Source: Pseudanabaena sp. M53BS1SP1A06MG (lineage in GTDB: Bacteria; Cyanobacteriota; Cyanobacteriia; Pseudanabaenales; Pseudanabaenaceae). From it: a DNA stretch of 64,000 nt. A model generated the notes under the pieces. The model was not told where the DNA came from. It saw nothing but the letters and a program-made list of their open reading frames with translations, and ran no database searches. Position 1 is the first letter of the stretch, and each line of letters begins with the position of its first letter. A program made the translations under genes and the position numbers. Positions 1-8,721 of this stretch are shown in pieces. Location: contig JADBWH010000015.1 of the NCBI GenBank assembly GCA_020404105.1, forward strand, positions 1-64,000, given 5' to 3'.

Positions 1-453
1 ACACCAGAAGAAAAAGAAAGACTTGAAGCCTGCACCAGAGAGATAGCAGAAATCTTGTATCGGAATGCAGAAGCAAAAGATGCCGAGCAATTGAAAACAC
101 TAGAAGGCATAGAAATAGCGGTGCGGGAGCAAATGCTAGAAAATGTCAGTGCCAACGTGAAAATTTTTTTGTCGAAAAAAGCAGTGGGACAAAAGCAGGG
201 AAAGAAAGAAAATTAAAAAGCTGCATTGGTGAACTCAAATTGGGTACAAAAACAACCATTGGCAGAAATATTCTCTTGTTTGGGTGATGGGCATGACGGG
301 ATCTAGAACTTATTTGCTGCCATAGCAACATCAGAGCAAAGGTTTGAAATATTGGACTGGTATCATTTGAAGGAACATCTTTACGCTGTTGGTGGTTCTT
401 TACGTCGTCTAGACAAGGCTAAAGATTTGCTATGGCAAGGTGTTGTTGAGTAA
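1..453 (+). pseudogene. ISKra4-family transposase remnant, 5' end outside window
   Basis: The first 214 bases read as an N-terminal transposase segment (key stretch TLEGIEIAVREQMLENVS) that ends in a TAA. A second segment in another frame, to 453, carries LGDGHDGI, an in-frame TAG, then ILDWYHLKEHLYAVGGSLRR and LWQGVVE. These two blocks, in this order, are characteristic of ISKra4-family DDE transposases of cyanobacteria, where the D of LDWYHL is part of the catalytic region. Stops, frameshifts and a missing middle show the gene is dead. The family assignment is from memory of the motifs, not a search. Confidence 0.75.
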
Positions 454-912
454 TTGAGATGCTCCCAAATGATGTTTTATGTCATTTGTTTATTCTCGAT
501 CTGGGATAATCGTGATAGTATAAATTTTAGGACTAGTAGGCAAAAAGCAAAAGCAAGCACTAATATAGTTCAGATGTACTTAAGGTATAAGTTTTAAGTA
601 TTTTTTGTATTTTGGTGTTGTACCTACAGTACGCAAGCTCCGATAGAGAGACACTCAAATAATACTTGTTGCAAGTTTTGCAAGTGAGATTTGAGTCTAT
701 ATCAGCTAGGGCATCACAATTGTGAAGCCTTATCTGTAATCGGTTTATAGATAAAAGCACTCAAAGAGTGGGCAATTGTCCCACTTTTTTGTTTTTAAGC
801 TAGTTTTCTAGCCTGTTTTTAAGCAACGCTTTTAAATACTTGATGCAAAAAACTTAACTATTAACTCGTAACTCGCGAAGACCAAACGTTAAATAGCTCA
901 AATTGTAAATCT
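454..912. other. Intergenic stretch with one terminator
   Basis: No convincing gene is seen between the transposase remnant and rimP. It holds a short hairpin at about 764-783 (AGTGGG/CCCACT) followed by a T-run, listed separately. The rest is AT-rich and presumably carries the rimP-nusA promoter, which I cannot place with confidence. Confidence 0.5.
764..795 (+). terminator. Rho-independent terminator candidate
   Basis: A six-base stem AGTGGG/CCCACT with a short loop is followed directly by TTTTTTGTTTTT. It would end plus-strand transcription coming from the transposase remnant before the rimP promoter. Confidence 0.5.
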
Positions 913-1374
913 ATGAGTCACCCTCTAATTCCGCAAATTTTTCAAATTGCTGAAGAAGTTGCCTCTCCCCTTGGGTTAGAGGTTGTTGATGTCGTGCTAC
1001 ATACTAATAAAAACCCAGTAGTGTTACGGGTCGATATTCGTAATCCTGAGCAAAATACTGGCTTGGATGACTGCGAACGCATGAGCCGTGCTCTAGAACT
1101 AGCCCTTGATGCAATTGATATAATTCCTCATGCCTACGTGTTGGAGATTTCTAGCCCTGGAGCTGAACGTCAGTTACAGGGCGATCGCGAGTTTATTGCT
1201 TTCAAAGGCTTTATGGTGACAGTCAACACAAAAGTTCCTCATGAAGGTAAACAAAGTTGGGTTGGGCATCTGGTCTCTCGAAACGAAACGCAGGTCATGA
1301 TTAGCATCAAAGGTCGCCTGATCAATATTCCCCGAGAACTTGTTGATCGGGTGGAACTAGCAAAAACAGAATAA
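913..1374 (+). CDS. rimP: Ribosome maturation factor RimP
   Basis: Cytoplasmic factor needed for maturation of the 30S ribosomal subunit. The 153-residue product has the family's usual length and two-domain layout: an N-terminal alpha/beta domain with VDIRNPEQNTGLDDCERMSR and the family hallmark VLEISSPGAERQL near residue 78, then an SH3-like C-terminal domain ending in IPRELVDRVELA. It starts with ATG and is followed after 30 bases by nusA, the standard cyanobacterial and bacterial order, so the two are probably cotranscribed. Confidence 0.95.
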   Translation: MSHPLIPQIFQIAEEVASPLGLEVVDVVLHTNKNPVVLRVDIRNPEQNTGLDDCERMSRALELALDAIDIIPHAYVLEISSPGAERQLQGDREFIAFKGFMVTVNTKVPHEGKQSWVGHLVSRNETQVMISIKGRLINIPRELVDRVELAKTE

Positions 1375-1404
1375 AAACTAAATAGAATACAAGCGAGAAA
1401 AATT

Positions 1405-2649
1405 ATGTCATTGTTGAATTTGCCTGGTTTGGGACAGATGGTAGAAGTGATTAGCAAAGAGCGTAATCTCCCCAAGCACGCCGTCCAAAATGCCTTACGT
1501 GAAGCTTTACTCAAAGGATATGAACGTTTCCGTAAAACTTATCGATCTGAGGGAATTACCTTTGAAGAAGAGTATTTTAATAACTTTGATGTGGAGTTGG
1601 ATATTGAAGGCGAAGGTTTTCGAGTCTTGGCAACGAAAATGATTGTTGATGAAGTTAAAGACGCAGATCATGAAATTGGCTTGTCGGAAGTACGTGAAGT
1701 TGCACCTGAGGCACAAGCAGGTGGCACAGTAGTGGTTGATGTGACCCCTGAGCAGGGCGACTTTGGACGGATGGCGGCGATCCAAACGAAGCAAGTCCTC
1801 GCTCAAAAACTACGGGATCAACAGCGCAAAATCATTCAAGAGGAGTTTCAAGACGTTGAAGGTACTGTCTTGCAAGGTCGAGTACTTCGCTTTGAAAATA
1901 CTTCTGTGATTGTGGCGGTCAGTAGCGGCTTTGGACAACCTGAAGTAGAGGCGGAGTTACCTAAGCGAGAGCAACTAGCAGGGGAAAGACCCTATCGTCC
2001 CAATATGACGCTAAAGGTCTATCTCAAGAAGGTATTTGAAGGTTCGCGTCGAGGTCCTCAACTATTGGTTTCACGAGCAGATGCGGGCTTGGTCGTATAT
2101 CTATTTGCAAATGAAGTGCCTGAAATTGAAGAAGAAATTGTACGGATTGTTGCGGTTGCAAGAGAAGCAAACCCACCATCCCCTGCGGTAGGTCCCCGTA
2201 CAAAAATTGCTGTCGATACCCTTGAGCGAGATGTTGATCCTGTTGGTGCGTGTATTGGTGCTAGGGGTGCGCGTATTCAAGCCGTTGTTTCAGAGTTGCG
2301 TGGGGAAAAGATTGATGTGATCCGTTGGTCACCTGATCCTTCAACCTATATTGCCAATTCCCTTAGTCCTGCTCGCATTCATGAAGTGCGCTTGATCAAT
2401 GCCAATGAGAGAATTGCCCATGTGTTGGTTCCAGAGGATCAGCTTAGTTTAGCGATCGGTAAGGAAGGTCAAAACGTACGTTTGGCCGCACGATTAACTG
2501 GATGGAAGATTGATATCAAAAACTTGGCAAAATATGACTACGAGGAAGAGGATCGCAAGATTCAGGAAAGCAACGCAAGACTGGCTGAAAATCTAGATGC
2601 TTCTGGTCAAGATGAGGATGATCCTGATTATGAAGATGATCAGGAATAA
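1405..2649 (+). CDS. nusA: Transcription termination/antitermination protein NusA
   Basis: Binds RNA polymerase and nascent RNA to control pausing, termination and antitermination. The 414-residue protein shows the N-terminal polymerase-binding domain, an S1-like domain around residues 145-215, and tandem KH domains (VGACIGARGARIQAVVSELR, then LAIGKEGQNVRLAARLTGW). The C-terminal acidic repeats found in proteobacterial NusA are absent, as is usual in cyanobacteria; instead it ends in a short acidic tail (DEDDPDYEDDQE). It lies 30 bases after rimP and 21 bases before ylxR. Confidence 0.96.
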   Translation: MSLLNLPGLGQMVEVISKERNLPKHAVQNALREALLKGYERFRKTYRSEGITFEEEYFNNFDVELDIEGEGFRVLATKMIVDEVKDADHEIGLSEVREVAPEAQAGGTVVVDVTPEQGDFGRMAAIQTKQVLAQKLRDQQRKIIQEEFQDVEGTVLQGRVLRFENTSVIVAVSSGFGQPEVEAELPKREQLAGERPYRPNMTLKVYLKKVFEGSRRGPQLLVSRADAGLVVYLFANEVPEIEEEIVRIVAVAREANPPSPAVGPRTKIAVDTLERDVDPVGACIGARGARIQAVVSELRGEKIDVIRWSPDPSTYIANSLSPARIHEVRLINANERIAHVLVPEDQLSLAIGKEGQNVRLAARLTGWKIDIKNLAKYDYEEEDRKIQESNARLAENLDASGQDEDDPDYEDDQE

Positions 2650-2670
2650 ACCAAAAAGAGGGATATTAGT

Positions 2671-2955
2671 TTGGCTTTGAAACTTCATCGACGTTGTGTT
2701 AGTTGCCAATGTATCGCTATGCGAGACAACTTTTGGCGAGTGATGCGTGTACCGATTAAGCAATCTGATATTCATAGAGCAGGTGGTCATCCTCAGCAAT
2801 TTCAAATTCAACTTGATGATGGAATGGGGCGATCAGCCTACTTGTGTAAAAAATTGGAGTGTTTACAAATAGCTCAGAAAAAAAATCGCTTGGGGCGATC
2901 GCTACGTACTCAGATTCCTTCTGAAATTTTCGACATCCTTAAATCGCGCTTATAG
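2671..2955 (+). CDS. ylxR: YlxR/RnpM-family RNA-binding protein (DUF448)
   Basis: Small RNA-binding protein of the nusA-infB operon; the Bacillus homologue binds RNase P RNA. The 94-residue product has the family signature RRCVSCQ near residue 7, an aromatic FWRVMRV strand, GRSAYLC and QKKNRLGRSLR. The start is TTG at 2671, supported by AAAGAGGG eight bases upstream and by the position of the RRCVSC motif close to the N-terminus. It follows nusA by 21 bases. Normally infB comes next; here an inverted repeat and galE follow instead. Confidence 0.88.
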   Translation: MALKLHRRCVSCQCIAMRDNFWRVMRVPIKQSDIHRAGGHPQQFQIQLDDGMGRSAYLCKKLECLQIAQKKNRLGRSLRTQIPSEIFDILKSRL

Positions 2956-2970
2956 TGCTTTGCCAGCGAT

Positions 2971-3011
2971 CAAGAGTTATTTACCCGCCGACGGCGGGTA
3001 AATAACTCTTG
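2971..3011. repeat. Perfect 20-bp-arm inverted repeat after ylxR
   Basis: CAAGAGTTATTTACCCGCCG is followed by its exact reverse complement. It sits 16 bases after the ylxR stop. It can form a long hairpin and may end the rimP-nusA-ylxR transcript, although there is no T-run. Its GC-rich core with AT-rich arms resembles the mobile hairpin repeats elsewhere in the window. Confidence 0.7.
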
Positions 3012-3065
3012 AAATGAATGCTATAGAAGTTAGACCTACAGCCATAAATTTGGATATAAACAGTC

Positions 3066-4055
3066 ATGAGTAAGCAAACAATCCTCGTTACAGGTGGTGC
3101 TGGATATATCGGCTCCCATGCAGTCAAAGTGTTGCAACAAGATGGATATCAGGTTTTGATTTTAGACAACCTCGTCTATGGTCATCAAGACATCGCCGAA
3201 ACCTTAGGAGCAGAATTGATTGTTGGGGATACCAATGATCGCCCTTTACTCGATCAATTATTTCGCGATCGCCAAATCAGCGCCGTCATGCACTTTGCTG
3301 CCTATGCGTATGTGGGCGAGTCCGTCACTCAACCTGATAAGTATTACCGCAACAATGTCGTTGGGACTTTGACCCTATTGGAAGCAATGGTTGCCGCTAA
3401 TATCAAAGCCTTTGTGTTTTCTTCTACCTGCGCTACCTATGGCATACCGCAGCAAATACCGATGACTGAAGAGCATCCTCAAGTACCGATTAATCCCTAT
3501 GGTGCAACTAAGTTGATGGTTGAGCGAATTTTGCAGGATTTTGATGTTGCCTATGGATTAAAGTCGGTAATCTTTCGATATTTCAATGCGGCGGGAGCAG
3601 ATCCAGATGGTATGATCGGCGAAGATCATAACCCTGAAACCCACTTGATACCCCTAGTTTTGCTAACGGCTTTGGGTAAGCGTGAGGCAATTACAATATA
3701 TGGAACGGACTATCCCACTGCTGATGGAACCTGTATCCGTGACTATATCCATGTGAATGATCTGGCGGATGCCCATGTGTTGGGTTTGCAGTATTTACTC
3801 CAAGGCAATAAGAGTGAGATTTTTAACCTAGGGAATGGTAATGGCTTCTCAGTGAAGGAAGTGATCGATACGGCTCAGGAAATTTCAGGTAAGTTAATCA
3901 ATGTAATATTTGGCGATCGCCGTGCGGGTGATCCTCCAGCTTTGGTTGGCAGTAGCGAGAAAGCAAGAAAAATACTAAAGTGGCAGCCAAAATATGTGGA
4001 TATAAAGGTAATTTTGCAGCACGCATGGCAATGGCATCAAAAACGCCATGCCTAA
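3066..4055 (+). CDS. galE: UDP-glucose 4-epimerase GalE
   Basis: Interconverts UDP-glucose and UDP-galactose for polysaccharide and glycolipid synthesis, using bound NAD. The 329-residue protein is an extended short-chain dehydrogenase: Rossmann motif GGAGYIGSH at residues 10-18, active-site serine in SSTCATYG, and the YxxxK pair in NPYGATKLMVERIL. FNAAGADPDG and the C-terminal RAGDPPALVGS are typical of GalE rather than of other SDR epimerases. Length is normal. It starts with ATG and has no obvious operon partner; the inverted repeat behind ylxR separates it from the nusA operon. Confidence 0.93.
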   Translation: MSKQTILVTGGAGYIGSHAVKVLQQDGYQVLILDNLVYGHQDIAETLGAELIVGDTNDRPLLDQLFRDRQISAVMHFAAYAYVGESVTQPDKYYRNNVVGTLTLLEAMVAANIKAFVFSSTCATYGIPQQIPMTEEHPQVPINPYGATKLMVERILQDFDVAYGLKSVIFRYFNAAGADPDGMIGEDHNPETHLIPLVLLTALGKREAITIYGTDYPTADGTCIRDYIHVNDLADAHVLGLQYLLQGNKSEIFNLGNGNGFSVKEVIDTAQEISGKLINVIFGDRRAGDPPALVGSSEKARKILKWQPKYVDIKVILQHAWQWHQKRHA

Positions 4056-4249
4056 ATTTAGATTATTATTCGTTACAGTTCTCAAGACTTTTACCTTTTT
4101 TTAACGCCAGTTCGGGTTAAGCTGGCAAATTTTAAAAGCTGGCTTTGTTGCATAAAAAACAAGGTAAAAGATTGCTCAGTAGTCTAAAGATTTTCTATCG
4201 CCTCTGAACTCAGGTAGGATTGCTATAGCCCAAAATATAGTTCACGAGC

Positions 4250-4753
4250 GTGCAATCTTCTAAATTTATTTCGACAGAATCAAAAAATTTATCACTTTCG
4301 GATCGCATTGATTCTCTAAAAGCTGGCTGCCTTGGCGCGATCGCTAGCGTTTTTGCATTTTTTGTGATCGCCCTATGTCATCACTTCTTACAAAATTACC
4401 TAACAAATGTGCAGCTAATCATTAACTTTGAACTAGGTATTGACCTGATGTTACTAATTAGGCTAGCAATGATTGGCTTTGCAGGCTTTCTGTTTGCCGT
4501 TACTTATCGCTACATTGTGCGGCGCGATCACAACTTCCATCTCAAATCGGGGGCTATTCTAGCATTTGCCTGTATTCGTTCTGTTACCACAATTGATCAC
4601 GAATTAACCTCACTTATACAGTTGCCTTTAATCTCAATGGCTTTAGCAATCATCATTCTGTTAGTAGAAAATATTGTATGGTTAGCGATCATTCAAAGTC
4701 TGATTGAAACCGCCATTCAACACAAATGGATCACAACTTTTGGTTCCGATTAA
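4250..4753 (+). CDS. Conserved cyanobacterial-type membrane protein, function unknown
   Basis: I do not recognise this 167-residue protein. It has about four hydrophobic segments: residues 27-48 (LGAIASVFAFFVIALC), 65-88, 101-115 and 122-155, so it is probably an inner or thylakoid membrane protein. The start is GTG at 4250; no better in-frame ATG precedes the first hydrophobic helix. Its stop codon lies inside the 8-bp target duplication of the family B element that follows immediately, so the insertion landed exactly on the 3' end of the gene without altering the product. Confidence 0.6.
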   Translation: MQSSKFISTESKNLSLSDRIDSLKAGCLGAIASVFAFFVIALCHHFLQNYLTNVQLIINFELGIDLMLLIRLAMIGFAGFLFAVTYRYIVRRDHNFHLKSGAILAFACIRSVTTIDHELTSLIQLPLISMALAIIILLVENIVWLAIIQSLIETAIQHKWITTFGSD

Positions 4754-4754
4754 A

Positions 4755-4803
4755 GGTAGCCATGCAACGCACTTACTAAAAAAAATTACTTTGCAGCATT
4801 ACC
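4755..4803 (-). repeat. Family B miniature element, internally deleted copy (B1)
   Basis: Begins GGTAGCCATGCAA and ends TTTGCAGCATTACC, the two ends of family B, but lacks the central GC-rich hairpin. Flanks CGATTAAA and TGATTAAA match at 7 of 8 positions when one extra base is allowed at the right end, consistent with an old 8-bp target duplication. Confidence 0.65.
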
Positions 4804-4813
4804 CTGATTAAAT

Positions 4814-4906
4814 TAGGACTTACGCCAACCAAACGAATTTCTTAGGATTGAGGTAGATGTGTTGTGGGCGAAGCCCGCACCACATCTACCCAATGCGTAA
4901 GTCCTA
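4814..4906. repeat. Family A miniature element (A1)
   Basis: Starts TAGGACTTACG and ends GCGTAAGTCCTA, with an internal hairpin around GGGCGAAGCCC. The ends resemble those of IS630-type elements, and TA at both borders would fit TA target duplication. Other copies lie at 11114, 21288, 44192, 52550, 57553 and 60656. Confidence 0.8.
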
Positions 4907-4968
4907 TAAATAAATAGCGGCTCGTTGTACCGCCTTTTATTTAATTCGTGTTGTGAGCTACAGTCGCA

Positions 4969-6726
4969 ATGTCATCTATAGCTCACAATAATTTCGATAG
5001 CCTTATGGGTAGCGATCAGGATCGCCTATATGCCATGAAACCCCGCATTATCGTCTGTGGTCTAGACCGAACGGGTTACAAGATTTTGAGCTTGCTCAAA
5101 CAGCAAGGTTGCTTTGTTATTGGTATTCATGACAAGCACATTCACCAATCGGATGCAGAAATTGTCATTGGTGATCTGGCGGCGGCAGAGACTTTGCTAG
5201 CCGCAGGAATTCGCGATGCTCAGACCTTAATTTTGGCAGGAGCCGATGAAACCCGCAATCTCAGCATATTAATGCAGGCGCGAGTACTTAATCCCCATGT
5301 CCGAATTATTAATCGTTTATTTAACTCCAGTTTGGGTACAAGATTAGATTTAACCTTGCCGAATCATGTCACCATGAGCGTTGCCGCACTGGCGGCTCCC
5401 GTATTTGCCTTTAGTGCGATGGGAAGTGAAGCGATCGGGCAGTTGCGACTCTTTAATCAAATTTGGCCAATTCACGAAGAATATATCGATGAGCGCCACC
5501 CTTGGTGTGACAAGCCTCTATCAGAATTTTGGGAAGATCGGACACGGATGTTGATTTATTACCTTCCCTATGATGAAGCTAAGGTGGATCTTGTTAGTGC
5601 GGTACTCAGTGGACGCACATTACAAATCGGGGATCGCCTTTTGCTAGGCACACAACCCAATGTCAGAACTGCATCGCGACCGATTCTACAAAAAATCTCG
5701 AAGTTGTTTATGGGATTTCGCCATTTTCATGAACATGGAAAAGCAGTTCTATTTACAGCGATCGCCCTATTGCTAACGATTTTTTCAGCAACTTTGGTAT
5801 ATACCAGTTTGCAACTAAAGATTTCTTTTGTTGATGCTCTTTATTTTTCTGTTGGAATGATTACAGGAGCAGGTGGCAATGAGCGCGTAGTGGAGCATTC
5901 CACAGATAGCATTAAAGTCTTTACAATCATCATGATGTTGATTGGTACAGCAGTAATTGGAATTTTCTACGCGATTCTCAATGATTTTATTCTCGGCTCA
6001 AGGTTACGGAACTTCTGGGACGCTGCTCGTGTACCACAACGTAATCATATTGTGATTTGTGGTTTGGGTAGTGTAGGTGTACAGACAGCCATGCAGTTAG
6101 TGAACTATGGTTACGAAGTTCTGATTATCGAACGCGATCCGAATAATCGCTTTTTAGATACAGTTCGATCGCACAATATCCCCGTCATTCACGGTGATGC
6201 AAGCTTACCTGCTACACTCAAAGCTGCCAATTTAGATAAAGCTGAAAGTTTACTGGCTGTCACCAGCAACGATACGGCAAATCTTGAAATTGCTCTAAAT
6301 GCTAAAGGAATTGCTCCTCGTTGTCGTGTAGTTGTGCGCTATGACGATCCCTATTATGCAGGTATGGCCCAGGAAGTATTTGATTTTGAAGCAGTGCTTA
6401 GTCCCCCTGAAATTGCGGCTCCCGCCTTTGCCTCCTCTGCTTTAGGAGGAAGGATTCTCGGCAATGGTATTGTTGCAGATAGCCTGTGGGTAGCGATCGC
6501 AACAATGATTACTCCCAATCATCCCTTCTGTGGTAAACCCGTATGTGAAGCCTCAATGACGGCGGATTTTGTACCGCTTTATATCGAAACCGCCTGTCAA
6601 ACAATTCACGGATGGAATTTGCTAGAAGCTTGTCTCAGTGCAGGAGATATCCTCTATTTGACAATGCCTGCTACCAAACTAGACCAACTCTGGCGAGTTG
6701 CTCCATTCCAAGTTGCAGTTACCTAA
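4969..6726 (+). CDS. RCK-channel-RCK protein (TrkA-N / two-helix ion channel / TrkA-N)
   Basis: A 585-residue membrane protein predicted to gate ion flow in response to nucleotides or ions bound to its RCK domains. The first Rossmann-like RCK domain starts at residue 25 (GLDRTG at 31-36), the second at residue 359 (GLGSVG at 365-370). Between them lies a two-helix pore module: helix at about 257-280, pore helix and loop at 285-304, helix at 315-340. The filter position reads GMITGAGGN rather than the potassium signature TVGYG, so selectivity is uncertain. ATG at 4969 is used; ATG at 5035, just before the Rossmann motif, is an alternative. A strong terminator follows. Confidence 0.8.
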   Translation: MSSIAHNNFDSLMGSDQDRLYAMKPRIIVCGLDRTGYKILSLLKQQGCFVIGIHDKHIHQSDAEIVIGDLAAAETLLAAGIRDAQTLILAGADETRNLSILMQARVLNPHVRIINRLFNSSLGTRLDLTLPNHVTMSVAALAAPVFAFSAMGSEAIGQLRLFNQIWPIHEEYIDERHPWCDKPLSEFWEDRTRMLIYYLPYDEAKVDLVSAVLSGRTLQIGDRLLLGTQPNVRTASRPILQKISKLFMGFRHFHEHGKAVLFTAIALLLTIFSATLVYTSLQLKISFVDALYFSVGMITGAGGNERVVEHSTDSIKVFTIIMMLIGTAVIGIFYAILNDFILGSRLRNFWDAARVPQRNHIVICGLGSVGVQTAMQLVNYGYEVLIIERDPNNRFLDTVRSHNIPVIHGDASLPATLKAANLDKAESLLAVTSNDTANLEIALNAKGIAPRCRVVVRYDDPYYAGMAQEVFDFEAVLSPPEIAAPAFASSALGGRILGNGIVADSLWVAIATMITPNHPFCGKPVCEASMTADFVPLYIETACQTIHGWNLLEACLSAGDILYLTMPATKLDQLWRVAPFQVAVT

Positions 6727-6758
6727 AAGGGATATTCTTCGCGAAGAATATCCCTTTT
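6725..6758. terminator. Hairpin terminator shared by the channel gene and tRNA-Arg
   Basis: AAAAGGGATATTCTTC pairs with its complement across a CGCG-type turn and ends in TTTT on plus and, by symmetry, on minus strand. It lies between the channel gene stop and the 3' end of the oppositely oriented tRNA, so it can serve both. Confidence 0.75.
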
Positions 6759-6776
6759 ACTGGATTGTTGGAGAAA

Positions 6777-6850
6777 CAGGCTAGGATGGACTCTAACCAT
6801 CGACCGATCGCTTAGAAGGCGATTGCTCTATACAACTGAGCTACTAGCCC
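6777..6850 (-). tRNA. trnR-UCU: tRNA-Arg(UCU)
   Basis: Read on the minus strand it gives a full cloverleaf: acceptor GGGCTAG/CTAGCCT (first pair G-U), D stem GCTC/GAGC, anticodon stem ATCGC/GCGAT with loop CTTCTAA (anticodon TCT, decoding AGA), T stem GATGG/CCATC with loop TTAGAGT. The discriminator base is G and CCA is not encoded. Confidence 0.93.
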
Positions 6851-7189
6851 AAACAAATTAACGGTTCATTATCTTACACCGAAAATCAAATTTTTAGCAA
6901 TTGGTTTTAAAAATCGTCCATAAATAAAGTCAATTTCAGGGTAATTCATAATCACAACTTACTTGAGAAAGCTATCTTGATTTTTTGACTGTGATATTTG
7001 AGGTTGTCTGATTTCAAGCTTTTGGAGTTATTAGATTTGCCTGAGAGTAAGTTCCATAAATTCGACGATCAAATCCTTGTCCATGTTAGAACGTAGAATT
7101 TAGAGAGCGACTTTATTTTTTCTTCAGCATTACCCTCAGCTTTGCCTTCAATTAATATCGGATGTCTCTCAGATATGTGATAAATATAT
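6851..7189 (-). pseudogene. Degraded fragment, perhaps an Rpn/PD-(D/E)XK-type transposase tail; otherwise empty
   Basis: No intact gene. On the minus strand around 7120-7190 one frame reads HPILIEGKAEGNAEEKIK, and around 7020-7110 another reads MDKDLIVEFMELTLRQI. Both look like the C-terminal repeat region and the last helix of Rpn-family nuclease/transposase proteins, out of frame with each other. The pieces are short, so the identification is tentative. Confidence 0.3.
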
Positions 7190-7584
7190 CTACTTAAGCA
7201 TATATAGTGAGTAGAAACACTTATGGATAAGTAAAGCGGCTCTAGTGGGTGAGCAGAGCGCAGTGGTGTGGAACTGGTTGTAACGCAGCCCCCTAGTGGC
7301 TAAGCGGTCTAAATTGGGAGTATCAATTAAGCCGCCAAAGGTGCTAGTTTGTCCAAATCCCACATCATCAAGGATAACAAGCAATACATTGGGTGCTTTA
7401 GCAGGAGCTTTAATTGGTTTAGGAAAGTCAGGTTGTGACTCCTTGTAAGTTGTGCCAATTTTGCCCTTGAAAGGTGGTTGTGGTAATGGCAAGGTATTGC
7501 CATAGTCAGCAAAGGCAGGTAATGGGAAAATGCTAGAGAAAAACAAGGAGATCGCTGTTAAAAAACTGATTATTTGAGCGATCG
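7190..7584 (-). pseudogene. N-terminal fragment of an arylsulfatase
   Basis: The reading frame gives a signal-peptide-like stretch ([15 protein letters not shown], cleavage after AFA), a mature N-terminus, then [22 protein letters not shown] and [40 protein letters not shown] is the metal-binding start of type I sulfatases, and CSPTR is the site of formylglycine formation. The frame then ends in unrelated residues at 7190, so about three quarters of the enzyme is missing. No ATG precedes the signal peptide (TAA lies just upstream), so the gene is truncated at one end and probably damaged at the other. Confidence 0.75.
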
Positions 7585-7845
7585 CTTTTTAGTTTCCCGT
7601 TGCCAAGTGGAATTTAGAAAGATTTGGAAAAACTCTCTCTTGGTAAAATTTTTAACTTTTGTCATAATTGTCTCAAGCAAAGACCAACTTTTACTGTTAT
7701 CACAATGGTTTTGCTAAAGTCGTTCATCGAGAAGACATCATCAATTATGATTTATTTAAGATTTTTTTAGAAAGTTTTGACAACGAAATAAATAAACTCC
7801 ACAATTTTGTGACTGATTCTCCCGTCCATCAAATATTGGGACAGT

Positions 7846-7942
7846 TATAGCTCTTTTCAAGCAAGTGAGGAACATAGCCTTGTTTCCCAGCAAAATGCTG
7901 GGAAACAAGGCTATGTTCCTCACTAGACAGGTAAACGCTATA
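7846..7942. repeat. Family E hairpin element (E3)
   Basis: Bounded by TATAGC and ACGCTATA. Its core is a long inverted repeat: GTGAGGAACATAGCCTTGTT with its exact complement, separated by a short loop. Related copies lie at 19407 and 52957. It sits directly after the stop codon of the downstream glycosyltransferase gene and could act as its terminator. The 60-codon frame just upstream (7668-7850, plus strand, TTG start) shows no recognisable domain and is not called. Confidence 0.7.
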
Positions 7943-7944
7943 TT

Positions 7945-8721
7945 TCATTTTTGGTTAATACTAGAGAAAATAATTTGTTTAATCATCAAACATATAAAAA
8001 TAGGGATAGTTGTAGCATAACGTTTCCAAAGCCTACGAGGTTCTTGTGAAAGTCGAAACAACCACTCTAAACCAGACACTTGCATAAACTTTGGGGTTTC
8101 TTTGAGTACTCCAGCATAAACAGGAAACACTCCGCCTACTCCTATCATAACAGCTTGAATTTTGTCACGGTGCTGTGCCATCCATAACTCTTGTTTAGGA
8201 CATCCCAGGGCAACAAATAAAATTTTTGCTCCACTAGTATTCACTCTTTGTACTATATCCATATCTACAGTCTTAGACAATGGTCGGAATGGTGGAGATA
8301 CACTTCCAGCTATCTGCAAATTTGGAAACTCTGTCTGTAATCTTTGGCTTATTTTTTCCAGTACATCAGTCTTGGAGCCTAGTAGAAATATACTAATTTG
8401 GTTTGACTCTGCATGTTTACAAACTGATTGAAAGATATCTGTGCCTGCTACTCTCTGTGCTTGTTGATGCCCTAAAATCTTCACCATCCAAACTAAGGGC
8501 ATACCATCAGGAGTAACTAAATCTGCATCTTTCAGTACATCCGCAAAATTAGGATTCTGCCAAGCTTCAACTAACATATGTACATTAGCAACACAAACCA
8601 TCTTACTTAAATTTGTATTTGCCCATTTTATCATCAGATTGATTTGCTCGTCGAAGGATAAAATAGATACTGGAGTAACTATTAAATTTTGGCTAGGAAT
8701 AGCATCTTTAAGCATATGCAA
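7945..8721 (-). CDS. WecG/TagA/CpsF-family glycosyltransferase (GT26)
   Basis: Transfers a sugar (N-acetylmannosamine-type in the known members) to a polyprenyl-diphosphate-linked acceptor in surface polysaccharide synthesis, at the inner face of the membrane. The 258-residue length is normal. Visible motifs: VCVANVHMLVEAWQN near residue 43, the catalytic-region TPDGMPLVW at about 69-77, RVAGTDIF, VALGCPKQELWMAQH and a basic, aromatic C-terminus (GLEWLFRLSQEPRRLWKRY) of the kind that tethers the family to membrane. Start is ATG at 8721, with a second ATG two codons later. It stands alone, without a polysaccharide cluster. Confidence 0.88.
   Translation of the reverse strand: MHMLKDAIPSQNLIVTPVSILSFDEQINLMIKWANTNLSKMVCVANVHMLVEAWQNPNFADVLKDADLVTPDGMPLVWMVKILGHQQAQRVAGTDIFQSVCKHAESNQISIFLLGSKTDVLEKISQRLQTEFPNLQIAGSVSPPFRPLSKTVDMDIVQRVNTSGAKILFVALGCPKQELWMAQHRDKIQAVMIGVGGVFPVYAGVLKETPKFMQVSGLEWLFRLSQEPRRLWKRYATTIPIFICLMIKQIIFSSINQK

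Noticed and set aside
7668-7850. 60-codon gene
   Set aside because: It starts with TTG, has no ribosome site or recognisable domain and runs into a family E element.
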